Position numbers and translations under genes: made by a program. From assembly GCF_028829235.1 (NCBI RefSeq), contig NZ_JAIWJY010000011.1:1-64000 (forward strand): a stretch of DNA of 64,000 bases, written 5' to 3'. Numbering within the stretch: the first letter of the stretch is position 1; each line of letters starts with the position of its first letter. Below are positions 18,009 through 27,628 of the stretch, in pieces. Under the pieces are notes generated by a model. That model worked only from the letters and a program-made list of their open reading frames with translations, had not been told where the DNA came from and searched no databases. Source of the DNA: Tenacibaculum larymnensis (GTDB lineage Bacteria; Bacteroidota; Bacteroidia; Flavobacteriales; Flavobacteriaceae).

Positions 18009-20192
18009 TTAAAAATCGAATCTATAGTTTGATTTTAAAGCTATCCCCCAGTTTTTACGTGATATATCTTGATTATAATTATCCGAAACAACTACATATA
18101 TGTACGATAGCGGTTTATATTCCCATTGTAAACGACTATTAATATTAAAGTTATCAAACTGAGTATTATACTGTACATAAGTAGTCCAATTTAATCGGTT
18201 AGAAAAGAATATTTCTCCTGTAAAACGTGCTAAATGAAAGGTTTCTCTTCCTTGTTCTTTTAAATTTATTCTATTTCTTTCATATAGAACTTGCAAACGT
18301 GCTAAGGGCATTAATCTATATTGAGCATTTACGCTAACACCGTTTTTATAACCACTATAATAACTCCCATAACTAATATTACCGCTGTATTGAAACTTTT
18401 TATTATCGGCTGAAGCATACCCAAAACCTGCATCGAAATACTTATACTTTCCTGCTGTTATAGCTTTTCCTTTATTTAAAGGGTCAAATGCATATTTTAG
18501 GTTTACATATTCATGACGAAATCCACCATACAAAAACGATTGATCTTTAAATACTAAATCATTATTTAATACTGTAGTCGACTGACTAACATTTCCTTGA
18601 TCATCCCAATAGGTATCATTAGACAAGTTTAAATAACGATGATTATCGAAGGTTTTAGAATTTTTATAAAATTTGGTTAAACTAATACGACCACTTATCT
18701 GAGTATATCCTTGACGTATAACTTCATTTAAAATAGCATCATGGTTATATAAACGTGGCACAAAACCAACATCAGTAATATAATTTTTTTCAACTTTTCT
18801 TATTCCGGCATAACCAGAGACATTTATATTATTGTACCAAACTTCTGCATTGTAAAATTTATTTTTTCCAGAAACATTACTTGTTGAACTACTCGCAAAA
18901 TTTGCTAACCCTGTCCATTTATTATTTTTTGATTGATAGTTTAGGTTAACTCCAGTAATTCTATTATAATCATCCATAAAAGAAAGACCATCAGTTTCTT
19001 GCCTATTAATTAAGTATCCAGTTGCTGTAAAAAGTTTGGAAAGTTGTTGTTGTACTACAAAGGCTCCATAATTCTGAGCAGGATTATCACTTTTAGCTTT
19101 TGTGGCAACATTAAGTATTCCTAGTCGTGTTTTTTTAGTAATATTTCCAGATAATTTTAACCCAAAAGATATTTCACTATCCACACCAATACGCCTTGAA
19201 TAGAAAGGATTTACTCCACTTACCCCTAGACTTGTAAACAAATCACTATTTTCTAAAAAGAAGTTACGTCGTTCAGGAAAAAATATAGAGAACCTACTTA
19301 AGTTTGTAACTTGTCTGTCTACATCTATTTGCGAAAAGTCAGGGTTTATAGTAGCGTCTAACTTTAAAGAAGAACTTATATTAAATTGTATATCTATACT
19401 TGGTTTTACCATAGTATCTTCAACATCATTGATTACATCTTCAGAATAGTTCGTTATTACAGATGGGGTTACAACGAATTTCGATGACTTATTCTTTGAC
19501 AAATTTTCTACTTCGAATACTTTGGCAAATCGTAAATCGAATTGTTTATAATTACGATCTATTAAAGTGCTAGTTGTCCACTCATTTAATTTAATGTTTC
19601 TTGTATGAAACATTACTCCCCATTCAGCAGAGTCAACCTTGTAACCTAGCGCCTTTAAGGGAATTTCTATTTCAAATATTTTTAAATTTCCTTTTACTGA
19701 AGTTCTAGCATTCCACACAGTATTCCAACTAGTGCTTACTTTAAAACCATCGCCATTTCTAGATACTAATGCATCTACTAAAGCACCTCCCATATTAACA
19801 ATAAAAAAATAACCTGATTGTTGTTGGTTGTAGGTATCAAGAATTATAGCAAAAGAGTCACTATCTGCTCCTGAAGTTCCAATATCATCCCTTTTTAAAG
19901 AACCTATTTGAACAACATCTGTTGTATCTTGGTACACAGCACTTATGTATAATTTTTTACCATTATGAAACATTTTTACCTCAGTTTTGTTAGAAGCTAA
20001 ATCTCCATTATTAGGTATATAATTAATAAATTCTCTTTCCGGAGTTAATTTGCCCCATATAGGTTCATTTAATTTTCCGTCTAATTGAATATTAGTATCG
20101 CTGAAAATTATTTTACTTGCTTCTACCTCCGACTGAGCCTGAATATAAAACACCTCAAAAAATAACATTAAAAAAAATACAACTTTCTTCAT
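18009..20192 (-). CDS. DUF5916 outer-membrane protein with CBM9-like N-terminal domain
   Basis: 727 residues with a signal peptide (MKKVVFFLMLFFEVFYIQAQ). Residues about 25-210 form a carbohydrate-binding family 9-like domain (LDGKLNEPIWGKL, DSFAIILDTYNQQQSGYFF). The remainder is the DUF5916 region, rich in alternating aromatic/polar beta strands ending in Phe (YRFDF), as in an outer-membrane barrel; FSIFFPERRNFFLENSDLF is the family hallmark. No ligand or partner is known. It is transcribed alone, divergent from the LytS-type kinase gene. Confidence 0.85.
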   Translation of the reverse strand: MKKVVFFLMLFFEVFYIQAQSEVEASKIIFSDTNIQLDGKLNEPIWGKLTPEREFINYIPNNGDLASNKTEVKMFHNGKKLYISAVYQDTTDVVQIGSLKRDDIGTSGADSDSFAIILDTYNQQQSGYFFIVNMGGALVDALVSRNGDGFKVSTSWNTVWNARTSVKGNLKIFEIEIPLKALGYKVDSAEWGVMFHTRNIKLNEWTTSTLIDRNYKQFDLRFAKVFEVENLSKNKSSKFVVTPSVITNYSEDVINDVEDTMVKPSIDIQFNISSSLKLDATINPDFSQIDVDRQVTNLSRFSIFFPERRNFFLENSDLFTSLGVSGVNPFYSRRIGVDSEISFGLKLSGNITKKTRLGILNVATKAKSDNPAQNYGAFVVQQQLSKLFTATGYLINRQETDGLSFMDDYNRITGVNLNYQSKNNKWTGLANFASSSTSNVSGKNKFYNAEVWYNNINVSGYAGIRKVEKNYITDVGFVPRLYNHDAILNEVIRQGYTQISGRISLTKFYKNSKTFDNHRYLNLSNDTYWDDQGNVSQSTTVLNNDLVFKDQSFLYGGFRHEYVNLKYAFDPLNKGKAITAGKYKYFDAGFGYASADNKKFQYSGNISYGSYYSGYKNGVSVNAQYRLMPLARLQVLYERNRINLKEQGRETFHLARFTGEIFFSNRLNWTTYVQYNTQFDNFNINSRLQWEYKPLSYIYVVVSDNYNQDISRKNWGIALKSNYRFDF

Positions 20193-20430
20193 TTACTTAA
20201 ATTAAAAATTAACAAAGTGCTATCATCTTTAAGCACATTTAGTAAACAAAACTATTATGGAGATATACCTACTTTTTAAAAAATAGACTAACGAGTTGCT
20301 TTTACAGTTGGAAAGTTATGTTTGGAAGAAACTAAGTTTAGTCTATCATTTCTTTATTTCTAGCTACAAAAAATTAGCTTTAAGCTATTTTTAATTTGTC
20401 TCTTCTTTAAAATTGTATTTTAGCGCGCAC

Positions 20431-21495
20431 ATGCATATTTTAAAAAACATAGTACGATTTTTTAAGGCTCCTATAGTAAAACAAGTTTTGTTTTGGTTGG
20501 GAGTGTACGTCTATTTTATTGGCACTGTAAATATGAATTATTATAGCGGGTATCTTGAAGTTTTAGAACACTATGCTATTTATGTTTTTTGTCAGTTTAT
20601 AGTAGCTTATGCTTGTCTTAATTTTTTAGTTCCTAAGTTTTTAATCCCTAAAAAAAATATTTTATTTACAATATACCTTTTGCTTTTATTAGTTGGTGTG
20701 TTTATAATTTTTGTTGGGTTTCACGAATATTATCACATTCCAAAATATTTTAAGTCTAGTAATAACAGTGTATATGATTCTAATAAAATGTTTTGGGAAA
20801 AGCTATTAGATCTTCGAGTATTTTTAGGAAAATCAACAATAATCTTAACTCCCACTATATTATTAGTTATAGCTAAGTTTTACAAAGACCAACAAGCCTA
20901 CTTACAACTTAATGAGCAAAAAATGTATACAGAACTATCTGTTTTAAAACATCAATTAAATCCGCATTTTTTATTCAATACTTTAAATAACTTATATGCT
21001 TTATCTATAGAAAAGTCTGACGAAGCTCCTGAGGTGATTGCAAAACTCTCGGAAATGTTAGACTATATGTTGTATGGATGTAATGACAAATACGTTTCGC
21101 TAAAAAAAGAAATTGAACTAATAGAAAACTATCTCGCTTTAGAAAAAGTTAGGTATGATGAGCGTGTGGATATTAAGTTTGATAAGGAAATAAAAACCGA
21201 TGTTAAAATTGCTCCTTTAATACTCCTGACATTTATAGAAAATGCCTTTAAGCACGGGGTTTCTCAAGAATTAAAAAAAGCTTTTATACATATAAATATG
21301 TCTGTTGAAGAAGAATTTATAAAGTTCAATATTATGAATTCAAAGGCAAAAAATAGTATAGCTACAAATAAAAAAAGTATTGGCTTAAACAACGTAAAAA
21401 AGCAATTGGAATTATTATACCATAATAACTATTCTTTACATATTAAGGAAGATTCTAATAGTTTTAACTTGGACTTAAAATTACCTATAAAATGA
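20431..21495 (+). CDS. LytS/YehU-family sensor histidine kinase
   Basis: 354 residues from the ATG at 20431; a TTG 18 bp upstream would add six residues but is less likely. Four membrane helices occupy roughly residues 10-155. The histidine kinase domain (PF06580 type) has the phosphoacceptor box QLNPHFLFNTLNN, the N-box FIENAFKHGV and the G-box SIGLNNVKKQLELLY. There is no extracellular sensor domain, so the membrane bundle itself may sense. It overlaps the LytTR regulator gene by 4 bp (ATGA). Confidence 0.9.
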   Translation: MHILKNIVRFFKAPIVKQVLFWLGVYVYFIGTVNMNYYSGYLEVLEHYAIYVFCQFIVAYACLNFLVPKFLIPKKNILFTIYLLLLLVGVFIIFVGFHEYYHIPKYFKSSNNSVYDSNKMFWEKLLDLRVFLGKSTIILTPTILLVIAKFYKDQQAYLQLNEQKMYTELSVLKHQLNPHFLFNTLNNLYALSIEKSDEAPEVIAKLSEMLDYMLYGCNDKYVSLKKEIELIENYLALEKVRYDERVDIKFDKEIKTDVKIAPLILLTFIENAFKHGVSQELKKAFIHINMSVEEEFIKFNIMNSKAKNSIATNKKSIGLNNVKKQLELLYHNNYSLHIKEDSNSFNLDLKLPIK

Positions 21496-22193
21496 CATAC
21501 AAATGTTTAATAGTTGATGATGAAAAATTAGCTAGAGGTCTTATAAAAACACATTTATCTCAATTAGAAGATTTTGAGCTAATTGCTTCTTGCAGTAGCG
21601 CTATTGAAGCTAGTAACATACTTCAAAAAGAAACTATTGATTTATTGTTTTTAGATATTGAAATGCCCGTTTTAAAGGGTACTGATTTTTTTAAAAACTT
21701 AGTAAACAAACCCAAAGTTATTTTTACCACAGCCTATAGAGATTATGCTGTTGAAGGATTTGAATTAAATGCAGTCGATTATATTTTAAAGCCTATAACT
21801 TTTCAACGCTTTTTTAGTGCCATACAAAAATTTAAAGTTTCACAAAAAGAAAACATTGTCAACCCTTTAATAGTTTCTAATCATAACAACAACTCTTTTA
21901 TTTATATTAGAAAAGACAGAAAACAAGTAAAAGTACATTTAGACTCTATTTTATATATAGAAAGTCTAAAAGACTACATTAAAATACATTTAGAAAAAGA
22001 AAAACATGTTACCAAATCTAGTATAACTGCTTTTGAAGAAAAGTTAGATCAACGATTTATAAGAATACATCGCTCATATATTGTTAACATTGATAAAATT
22101 ACTGCATATACTAAAAATGATATTGAGATAGGAAAAATTGAAATCCCTATCGGTGAAAACTATAGAAGTAACCTAACTTTTATTGATTCATAA
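21492..22193 (+). CDS. LytTR-family response regulator
   Basis: 233 residues: a receiver domain (1-120) with acidic pair Asp9/Asp10, phosphoacceptor Asp55 in LLFLDIEMP and conserved Lys in DYILKPI, then a LytTR DNA-binding domain (about 135-230: FIYIRKDRKQVKVHLDSILYIE and FIRIHRSYIVNIDKI). It is the partner of the preceding kinase. LytTR regulators typically control envelope, export or virulence genes; the targets here are not adjacent. Confidence 0.93.
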   Translation: MTYKCLIVDDEKLARGLIKTHLSQLEDFELIASCSSAIEASNILQKETIDLLFLDIEMPVLKGTDFFKNLVNKPKVIFTTAYRDYAVEGFELNAVDYILKPITFQRFFSAIQKFKVSQKENIVNPLIVSNHNNNSFIYIRKDRKQVKVHLDSILYIESLKDYIKIHLEKEKHVTKSSITAFEEKLDQRFIRIHRSYIVNIDKITAYTKNDIEIGKIEIPIGENYRSNLTFIDS

Positions 22194-22279
22194 CTAATTA
22201 CATTTATTAAAACTTCATCTAAGAACATCGTTTAACATTCACAAATAATTTAGTAATTTCGACCTTCTAAATCATTTTT

Positions 22280-24607
22280 ATGAAAGTTTGTATCGCCGAG
22301 AAACCTAGTGTAGCACGTGAGATTGCTAATATCTTAGGAGCCAATACCAAACGAGATGGATATTTCGAAGGTAATGGCTATGCTGTTACCTATACATTCG
22401 GTCATTTATGCACACTTTTAGAACCAAAAGATTACAAACCACACTGGAAAAGTTGGGATTTGAACAATTTACCCATGCTTCCTGATCGTTTTGACACAAA
22501 AATTACTAATGACAGTGGTATTCAAAAACAGTTTAAGATTGTAAAATCATTATTTGAAAAAGCCGATGTAGTTATCAACTGTGGGGATGCTGGGCAAGAA
22601 GGAGAGCTCATTCAACGTTGGGTTATTAATCAAGCTAACTATAAGGGTAAGATCCAACGATTATGGATTTCTTCCTTAACAGAAGAAGCTATTAAAGAAG
22701 GTTTTGAAAACCTAAAAGACAACGACGACTACAACAATTTATATTATGCGGGGTTTTCTCGTGCTATAGGTGATTGGTTGTTAGGGTTAAATGCTACCCG
22801 CTTGTACACTGTAAAATTTGGTGGTTACAAACAAGTCTTATCTATTGGTAGAGTACAAACTCCTACCCTAGCTATGTTGGTTGATCGTTATAAAGAAATT
22901 CAGAATTTTAAACCTGAACCGTATTGGGAATTACAAACTCAATATCGTGAAACCTTATTTAGTTGTGAAGAGGGTCGTTTTTTAAAGAAAGAAGACGGAC
23001 AAGCTTTTGCTGATAAAGTAAAAGAAAGTGATTTTGAAATAACTTCTGTTACAAAGAAAAAAGGGAAAGAATACGCACCTAAACTTTTCGATTTAACAGG
23101 CTTACAAGTATATTGTAACAACAAATTTGGCTTTTCTGCAGATGAAACCTTAAAAATTGTTCAAAAATTATATGAAATGAAAGTAGTTACCTATCCTAGA
23201 GTAGATACTACTTTTTTACCGAATGATATTTATCCTAAAGTTCCTAATATTTTAAAAGGGTTAAAACAATATGCTTCATTAACACAACCTCTATTAGGAA
23301 AGAAAATACGTAAATCGAGTAAAGTTTTTAATGATAAAAAAGTTACCGATCACCATGCGATTATCCCTACAGGAATAGAAATAAACCTGCAATACAATCA
23401 GCAACAAGTATATGATATTATTGTAAAACGATTTATTGCCGTGTTTTATCCCGATAGTGATATTTCTAAGACTGAAGTTAAAGGGGAAGCAGATAAAGTG
23501 CCTTTTAGAACTTCAGGAAAAGAAATACTTACCAAAGGTTGGCGAGCTGTTTTTGAATACGGAAGCGATGCTAAAAAAACAGAAGAAAAAGATGTACTTC
23601 CCACCTTTGAAAAAGGAGAAAAAGGCCCGCACGAACCTTCATTTTTAGAAAAGGAAACAAAGCCTCCTAGAAATTATACCGAAGCGAGCTTATTACGTGC
23701 CATGGAAACTGCAGGGAAGCAAGTAGATGATGATGAAATGCGTGAATTAATGAAAGAAAATGGTATTGGACGACCATCTACACGTGCGAGTATTATTGAA
23801 ACTTTATTTAGAAGAAAATACATTGAGCGTCAAAAAAAATTAATTATTCCTACCCAAACAGGTATTGACTTGATTGATTTAATTGACAACGAACTTTTAA
23901 AATCTGCTGAATTAACAGGACTCTGGGAAAAACGTTTGAAGGAAATTGAACGTGGTGAATACCACGCTGCTACATTTATCAACCAAATGAAAAAAATGGT
24001 AGACGATTTAGTCTACGAAGTTCGTTCAAGCTCTAAAACCAAACGAATTTCTTACGAAGCCCAAAAAACAAAACAACCACCTAAAAAAACAACTTCTAAA
24101 AAGAAAACCGTCGTTGGTAAAGAATGTCCAAAATGCAAAAAAGGGCAATTATTAAAAGGAAGTGCTGCTTATGGCTGTTCTGCTTATAAAAATGGTTGTG
24201 ATTTTACCTTAGCTTTTGAGTTTATGGATAAAAAAATATCCGAAAATCAACTAATTCGTTTGCTTGACAAAGGTTGTACTACTAACTTAAAAGGATTCAA
24301 ACAAGAAGATAAAAAAGTAGAAGGTTTAGTTCGTTTTGATGATAATTTCAATTTAAAATTTGAACCTAAAAAAGGAGTTGTTACAAATGAAAAAATTACT
24401 TCGTCGCAAACTCCTCGTAATGACAGTGAAAAAATAACTTGTCCTAAATGTAGCAAAGGAACTGTTTTAAAAGGAAAGTCTGCCTACGGATGTTCTGAGT
24501 ATAAAAACGGTTGTGATTTTGTGTTTACTTTTGAAAACATCAAAAAAATGGCTAACGGACAACCGTTAACCAAAGAGTTAGTATATAAAATATTGACTTC
24601 TAAGTAA
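22280..24607 (+). CDS. topB: DNA topoisomerase III (type IA)
   Basis: 775 residues. The TOPRIM domain starts at MKVCIAEKPSVAREIA with the acidic NCGDAGQEGELI motif. The catalytic tyrosine lies in VVTYPRVDTTFLP, and IGRVQTPTLAML is the usual conserved block. The C-terminus has two near-identical zinc-binding modules (about 614-645 and 720-750), each with a CPKC, a central Cys in AYGC and a final Cys in NGCDF. The enzyme decatenates DNA by single-strand passage. Its last 8 bp overlap the convergent TrmH gene. Confidence 0.93.
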   Translation: MKVCIAEKPSVAREIANILGANTKRDGYFEGNGYAVTYTFGHLCTLLEPKDYKPHWKSWDLNNLPMLPDRFDTKITNDSGIQKQFKIVKSLFEKADVVINCGDAGQEGELIQRWVINQANYKGKIQRLWISSLTEEAIKEGFENLKDNDDYNNLYYAGFSRAIGDWLLGLNATRLYTVKFGGYKQVLSIGRVQTPTLAMLVDRYKEIQNFKPEPYWELQTQYRETLFSCEEGRFLKKEDGQAFADKVKESDFEITSVTKKKGKEYAPKLFDLTGLQVYCNNKFGFSADETLKIVQKLYEMKVVTYPRVDTTFLPNDIYPKVPNILKGLKQYASLTQPLLGKKIRKSSKVFNDKKVTDHHAIIPTGIEINLQYNQQQVYDIIVKRFIAVFYPDSDISKTEVKGEADKVPFRTSGKEILTKGWRAVFEYGSDAKKTEEKDVLPTFEKGEKGPHEPSFLEKETKPPRNYTEASLLRAMETAGKQVDDDEMRELMKENGIGRPSTRASIIETLFRRKYIERQKKLIIPTQTGIDLIDLIDNELLKSAELTGLWEKRLKEIERGEYHAATFINQMKKMVDDLVYEVRSSSKTKRISYEAQKTKQPPKKTTSKKKTVVGKECPKCKKGQLLKGSAAYGCSAYKNGCDFTLAFEFMDKKISENQLIRLLDKGCTTNLKGFKQEDKKVEGLVRFDDNFNLKFEPKKGVVTNEKITSSQTPRNDSEKITCPKCSKGTVLKGKSAYGCSEYKNGCDFVFTFENIKKMANGQPLTKELVYKILTSK

Positions 24608-25271
24608 GCTCTTTATAATAGTATTCTATTAATTTCTCTGGGTTTTTAATGGTGTTTTTTATCCATTTAAAGTAGAGTATCTTCTTTTCTTCTTCTGATA
24701 GCTGCCAATCTAAATTTGTTCTTTTTAATCGGGTAGTTACATCTTGTAGTGTGATTGCTGCTGCTACTGAGATATTTAAGCTTTCGGTAAAACCAACCAT
24801 TGGAATTTTTAAAAACCCATCTGCTTCTTGTTTTATGTAATCCGAAATTCCATCTTTTTCAGCACCAAAAACAAATGCTGATTTTTTTGTGACATCAAAA
24901 TCAGGTAATATACACGAATCTGTATGTGGTGTGGTACCTATAATTTGATACCCTTTTGCTCGTAAATCTTCCAAACAAGCTTTTGTATTGTCTCCGTCTT
25001 CTTTATATCTATGAATGTCTAACCATTTTTGACTTCCTTTAGCTACATGTCTTGATACTTTGTTTGTGAACTTATTTTCTATGGCATATACATCTTGTAT
25101 ACCAAATATATCACAACTTCTTACCACTGCACTTGCATTATGTGGCTGATAAATGTCTTCTAACACTACCGTAAAATAGCGTGTTCTTTCATTCAAAACT
25201 TTGTGAAATGTATCTTTCCTTTTTTCAGTAATGTAACCTTCTAAATAGGCTAATAATCCTTCATCAATCAT
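24600..25271 (-). CDS. TrmH/SpoU family tRNA/rRNA 2'-O-methyltransferase
   Basis: 223 residues of the SPOUT superfamily. The RNA-contact segment DIYQPHNASAVVRSCDIFG comes first, then the knotted SAM-binding motifs AFVFGAEKDGIS and GFTESLNISVAAAI. The size and motifs match TrmH, which methylates Gm18 of tRNA, although related enzymes act on rRNA. It is convergent with topB, sharing 8 bp at the 3' ends. Confidence 0.88.
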   Translation of the reverse strand: MIDEGLLAYLEGYITEKRKDTFHKVLNERTRYFTVVLEDIYQPHNASAVVRSCDIFGIQDVYAIENKFTNKVSRHVAKGSQKWLDIHRYKEDGDNTKACLEDLRAKGYQIIGTTPHTDSCILPDFDVTKKSAFVFGAEKDGISDYIKQEADGFLKIPMVGFTESLNISVAAAITLQDVTTRLKRTNLDWQLSEEEKKILYFKWIKNTIKNPEKLIEYYYKELT

Positions 25272-25402
25272 ACAACAAACATAGTGTTTTTTCCTATTTT
25301 ATCTTATGCTTAAACAACTCGTTCTTTTTTAATAAATGTAGTTAACTCTATTCACTACTAAATTAAAATGGTATAACAAGTACTCAAAGAGAAAATAAAA
25401 CC

Positions 25403-26056
25403 CTAATTTAATTTTTTACTAATAAGTTGTCTTTCTTCTAGGGCAAGAATCAATAAATTAACATAGTCATTTACAGTTTCTTCTATAGACTTAGGATCAA
25501 TAATATCTATATATCCCTTCCAAATTAACTCTCGTTCTTTTGTAGGACAAATACAATATAAAGAGGTTTCAGCTTTGTATATTTTATACTTTTCATAGTA
25601 ATTTGGGTCTTCTAGAATTTCTCGGTGATTATAATAATCTTCCTTGAACTTTACATCTAGGTATTTTTTTTCTTTATATTTTTCTGAGAAGATTTTTCTA
25701 TCTTCTACACCTACCACCTTAGTATAAAGTACTGCATCATAAAAGTTTGCTGTTAAAACATTTTCTATATGTTTTAATTCTTCATCTGTTTTTCCTTCCA
25801 TTCTAAATTTTGGCTCAAAAATATCTAAACTTGGTACAGCTGCAATATCCCTAGATTCAAACTCCTTTTTTAGTAATTCTTCGAACTTATCTCTAGCCTC
25901 TAAATTTGGAGTCATACCAATAATTAACACTTTGGTTAATGATAGCGAATCTATTTCTGGGTTTTTCCAATCTTCAACTAATTGAGTTGTTGTACAACTA
26001 TTAAGTGCGACAACTGCAATCGATAGTAATATAATTAACTTTATGGATAATTTCAT
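25403..26056 (-). CDS. Hypothetical lipoprotein
   Basis: 217 residues with a lipoprotein signal: a hydrophobic stretch then LNSC, with Cys21 as the lipidated residue. The mature part begins TTTQLVEDWKNPEIDS, a pattern seen in DUF4136-like and related envelope lipoproteins, but I do not recognise a family with confidence. Residues after the Cys lack the acidic surface-export signal, so a periplasm-facing location is likelier. The second half is charged and rich in Lys, Glu and Tyr. It is monocistronic. Confidence 0.7.
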   Translation of the reverse strand: MKLSIKLIILLSIAVVALNSCTTTQLVEDWKNPEIDSLSLTKVLIIGMTPNLEARDKFEELLKKEFESRDIAAVPSLDIFEPKFRMEGKTDEELKHIENVLTANFYDAVLYTKVVGVEDRKIFSEKYKEKKYLDVKFKEDYYNHREILEDPNYYEKYKIYKAETSLYCICPTKERELIWKGYIDIIDPKSIEETVNDYVNLLILALEERQLISKKLN

Positions 26057-26332
26057 TTTTACTAATTTATGTTATCTTCTTTTTAGGTCTTTTTATGCTT
26101 ACAGATAAAGTTACTAAATTCTTAGAAAAGCTAGAGTAATTTTCTCTCGGAGTTTACTTAAGTACTGGAAAATTATCTTTTTAGGGTTTCAAATACATAA
26201 ACAGGTATGCAAAACAAAAAAAATATAAAAACTATTTATATTATCGCTTTTGAAAAGAAGGTCTACAAATCCTAATTAATCAAGTAATATGCTTAATAAA
26301 TTTTTCTATTTTTAAAACTTTATTTTTTATCT

Positions 26333-27016
26333 ATGAAAAAACGTTTGGTTGTATTAACAGGTGCTGGTATTAGTGCTGAAAGTGGTATAAAAACTTTTAG
26401 AGATGCTGATGGCTTATGGGAAGGTCATGATATTTATGAAGTGGCTTCTCCACAAGGGTTTCATGCTAATCCTGAATTGGTGTTGGATTTTTACAATCAA
26501 CGTAGAAGACAACTCTTAGAAGTTTCTCCTAATAAAGCACATCACAATTTAGTTTCTTTAGAGAATGATTTTGAAGTTGATATTATTACTCAAAACGTAG
26601 ATGATTTACATGAAAGAGCTGGAAACAAAAATGTAATACATCTACATGGTGAACTATTAAAAGCTCGTAGTACCAAAAACAAATATCTTGTTTATGATTG
26701 GAATAAAGATATTGTTATAGGTGATGTATGCGAAGAAAATGCTCAATTACGCCCTCATATTGTTTGGTTTGGTGAAGATGTTCCTCTTTTGGAAAAAGCT
26801 GCAGAAATTACTTTACAAGCAGATATTTTAATTATTATAGGAACTTCTATGCAAGTATATCCTGCTGCTAGTTTGGTTAATTATGTACAGCATAATACAC
26901 CTATATATTTTATAGATCCTAAACCTGCTGTAAATAAAAACGCCTTCAATAACTTAACTATTATTGAAGACGTTGCTAGTTCTGGTACTGATAAATTAAT
27001 TACTATGCTAAAATAA
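26333..27016 (+). CDS. NAD-dependent protein deacylase (sirtuin, CobB/Sirt5-like)
   Basis: 227 residues of class III sirtuin type. GAGISAESGIKTFRDADGLW is the NAD-binding start, TQNVDDLHERAG is the conserved core, and His105 in HLHGE is catalytic. Tyr54 and Arg57 in FYNQRRRQL match the pair that binds succinyl/malonyl lysine in CobB and SIRT5. The usual zinc tetra-Cys module is largely missing: Ser113 and Thr114 follow Arg112 and only Cys133 remains before LRPHIVWFGE. It removes acyl groups from lysines using NAD in the cytoplasm. Monocistronic. Confidence 0.9.
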   Translation: MKKRLVVLTGAGISAESGIKTFRDADGLWEGHDIYEVASPQGFHANPELVLDFYNQRRRQLLEVSPNKAHHNLVSLENDFEVDIITQNVDDLHERAGNKNVIHLHGELLKARSTKNKYLVYDWNKDIVIGDVCEENAQLRPHIVWFGEDVPLLEKAAEITLQADILIIIGTSMQVYPAASLVNYVQHNTPIYFIDPKPAVNKNAFNNLTIIEDVASSGTDKLITMLK

Positions 27017-27033
27017 AGCTTAGCATCTAAGTT

Positions 27034-27507
27034 TTATGAATTTGATGTTAATCGATCAAAATACTCATACAATTCTCCTTTAGAGATGTTACTTCCTTTT
27101 TCAATCAAATCAAAAAGTTCAACATTTCTTTCTTCTTGATATGCTTTTGAGCCTCTTAAAAACTCAATTGCTTCATCATTTGGGTTTTTTAGTAACCACT
27201 CAAACCCTTCTTGCTCCAAAACATTAATGTCTTTTTCTATTTTTATTACAATACGATGTATTTCCTTTTCTTCACATTTAAACAGGTTTACTAAGTTTGG
27301 AGAAAAATGTTCTAAGTACGCTGTTCTGGTCAATACATCATCCCAAACGACATCACTAAATACATTCATTTCATCTTCTGCTACTTGTGGTTTCTCTTTT
27401 TTTAGTTCATCCCATTCTTTTTTATCTATGTTTTGTGATGCCAAAAATCGAGCAAACTCTTCATGTAATCCTTCAAACTGTTCTTTTGTAAGTTGTCTAT
27501 ATTTCAA
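27034..27507 (-). CDS. DUF6495-like acidic cytoplasmic protein
   Basis: 157 residues, strongly acidic and helical, beginning MKYRQLTKEQFEGLHEEFARFL. Homologues are common in Flavobacteriia and I recall the family as DUF6495; no function is known. The reading frame starts with TTG: the upstream in-frame sequence contains no ATG, and the N-terminus matches the conserved start. A single Cys (FKCEEK) is present. There is no signal peptide or membrane helix. Confidence 0.65.
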   Translation of the reverse strand: MKYRQLTKEQFEGLHEEFARFLASQNIDKKEWDELKKEKPQVAEDEMNVFSDVVWDDVLTRTAYLEHFSPNLVNLFKCEEKEIHRIVIKIEKDINVLEQEGFEWLLKNPNDEAIEFLRGSKAYQEERNVELFDLIEKGSNISKGELYEYFDRLTSNS

Positions 27508-27628
27508 ACGTTTTAAGTTTTTTTGTTTATTGATTTATTATAATTATAAAATTAAGAACGTTTGCAACCACTCGCTCCAGTCGTTCTCTCATTAAAAACT
27601 TTAAAGAAAATCTTTTATAAAGAAATTT

